Source: Bacteroidota bacterium
GTDB taxonomy: Bacteria; Bacteroidota; Bacteroidia; Bacteroidales; Cfx3-03
Direction of reading: 5' to 3'
Assembly (NCBI GenBank): GCA_030706265.1
Contig: JAUZOX010000147.1
Coordinates: forward strand, 1-6,728
DNA length: 6,728 bases
The position numbers and the translations under genes are program-made. Shown piece after piece: positions 6,067-6,728 of this stretch (positions are counted from its first letter, which is position 1; each line of letters opens with the position of its first letter). The notes under the pieces were generated by a model that had not been told where the DNA came from, ran no database searches, and saw only the letters and a list, made by a program, of their open reading frames with translations.

Positions 6067-6728
6067 TTATTTTTTTAATGAGGCGTTGAGTTGAATATTC
6101 AGTTTCCCTTTAAAAACAGTAGAGGCCTTTATTGATTCCTTTGTCAAAAGGATACCTTCAACATTCAGGTCATCCAGGCGGCCCTTCAGGGTTGTTCCCA
6201 TTCCCATATCATAGTTTGCCAACGAAGTTTGAAGCATCTTCTTTGCGCTCTTGATATTGTCAGCCAATGAGAATACGAGTCGCTTTTCGATCATGTTGAC
6301 AAAGGTACCATGCATCAACCAGTTTGCAGATTTCAGCAGTGCATTTTTGGTATGCATTTCAAAATTGAAGTCCTTAACGCGAATGGTCGAGTCAGCATCG
6401 TTATAATAAGGAACCCCTGTGAAATACAATTTTCCTTTCATACTCCCCGATACATTGGTCTCAACAACGATTTTTCCATCGCCACCATAAAGTCTCAAAT
6501 CGTTGATCGTGACTTTTTTGTTCCCGTTTTCAAAAGTTTTTCCAAGCAAATATTTACGGGCAATTGCATTTGCTTCACTGAAAGGAATATCGCTCAGTAC
6601 ATTGATTTCAAATCCATCGTCAACTTTATTTGAAATGGTTAACTGTGGAAGAGCTGCATTGACCTTATAGGCAGGTTCGTTGCCCATAAACGTTTCTGCG
6701 ATAGTCTTGATACCGATCACGTTTTTAA
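6067..6728 (-). CDS. DUF4403-like protein, C-terminal part, cut by the right window edge
   Basis: The frame is open to the edge with no stop upstream of the first internal ATG at 6720, so the real start lies beyond the window; 219 residues are visible, ending at a TAA. The sequence resembles the C-terminal half of DUF4403 proteins (usually about 450 residues): alternating beta-rich stretches, SEANAIARKYLLGKTF, KGKLYFTGVPYYND, a VKDFNFEMHTKN segment, then an amphipathic helical part (NWLMHGTFVNMIEKRLVF) and a final strand pair. The function of this family is unknown; the repeated beta organisation suggests lipid- or membrane-associated binding, but that is inference. Any signal peptide would be outside the window. 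A stop-to-start gap of 9 bases places it first in a likely operon with yraN. Confidence 0.75.
   Translation of the reverse strand, partial: KNVIGIKTIAETFMGNEPAYKVNAALPQLTISNKVDDGFEINVLSDIPFSEANAIARKYLLGKTFENGNKKVTINDLRLYGGDGKIVVETNVSGSMKGKLYFTGVPYYNDADSTIRVKDFNFEMHTKNALLKSANWLMHGTFVNMIEKRLVFSLADNIKSAKKMLQTSLANYDMGMGTTLKGRLDDLNVEGILLTKESIKASTVFKGKLNIQLNASLKK

Noticed and set aside
6310..6633. A 107-codon plus-strand open frame antisense to the DUF4403-like gene
   Set aside because: No recognisable domain and no sign of a promoter or ribosome binding site; the minus-strand frame has family-level similarity and continues past it in both directions.

Overview
The window reads as ordinary chromosomal DNA from a member of the Bacteroidota. 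The evidence is the gene families: an rRNA pseudouridine synthase of RluB type with a long arginine-rich N-terminal extension, tandem-domain universal stress protein, a DUF4403-like protein, and a YraN protein beginning MAEHNELG. A TAnnTTTG-type promoter element upstream of the pseudouridine synthase also fits. I cannot place it below phylum from sequence alone. No rRNA, tRNA, CRISPR array, transposon or phage gene was seen.

Layout. Bases 2-697 (+) hold the 3' part of a radical SAM gene of the COG0731 type, cut by the left edge. Bases 767-1162 (+) encode a 131-residue protein of unknown function made of about four 25-residue helical repeats. Bases 1301-2653 (+) encode a complete NtrC-type sigma-54-dependent response regulator with no sensor kinase beside it. 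A symmetric hairpin at 2674-2698 then serves as a terminator between it and the convergent pseudouridine synthase gene (2709-4418, -). That enzyme carries a disordered extension of about 335 residues containing four 47-residue repeats ahead of a normal S4 plus catalytic module.

The 167-base region 4419-4585 separates the divergent rluB and usp genes. It holds a candidate rluB promoter, two nested inverted repeats and a strong Shine-Dalgarno for usp. The usp gene (4586-5698, +) encodes an N-terminal DUF2007-like domain followed by two universal stress domains. Its 3' end overlaps by 10 bases the convergent yraN gene (5689-6057, -). yraN follows a DUF4403-like gene (6067 to the right edge, -) by 9 bases, so these two are probably one transcript.

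Functionally this is a mix of housekeeping functions (RNA modification, a nuclease-fold protein), stress response and regulation. The genes do not form an evident shared pathway, and I do not see a convincing new multi-gene system. The most interesting items are the 131-residue repeat protein, the 47-residue repeat array in the RluB extension, and the DUF2007-Usp-Usp domain arrangement.
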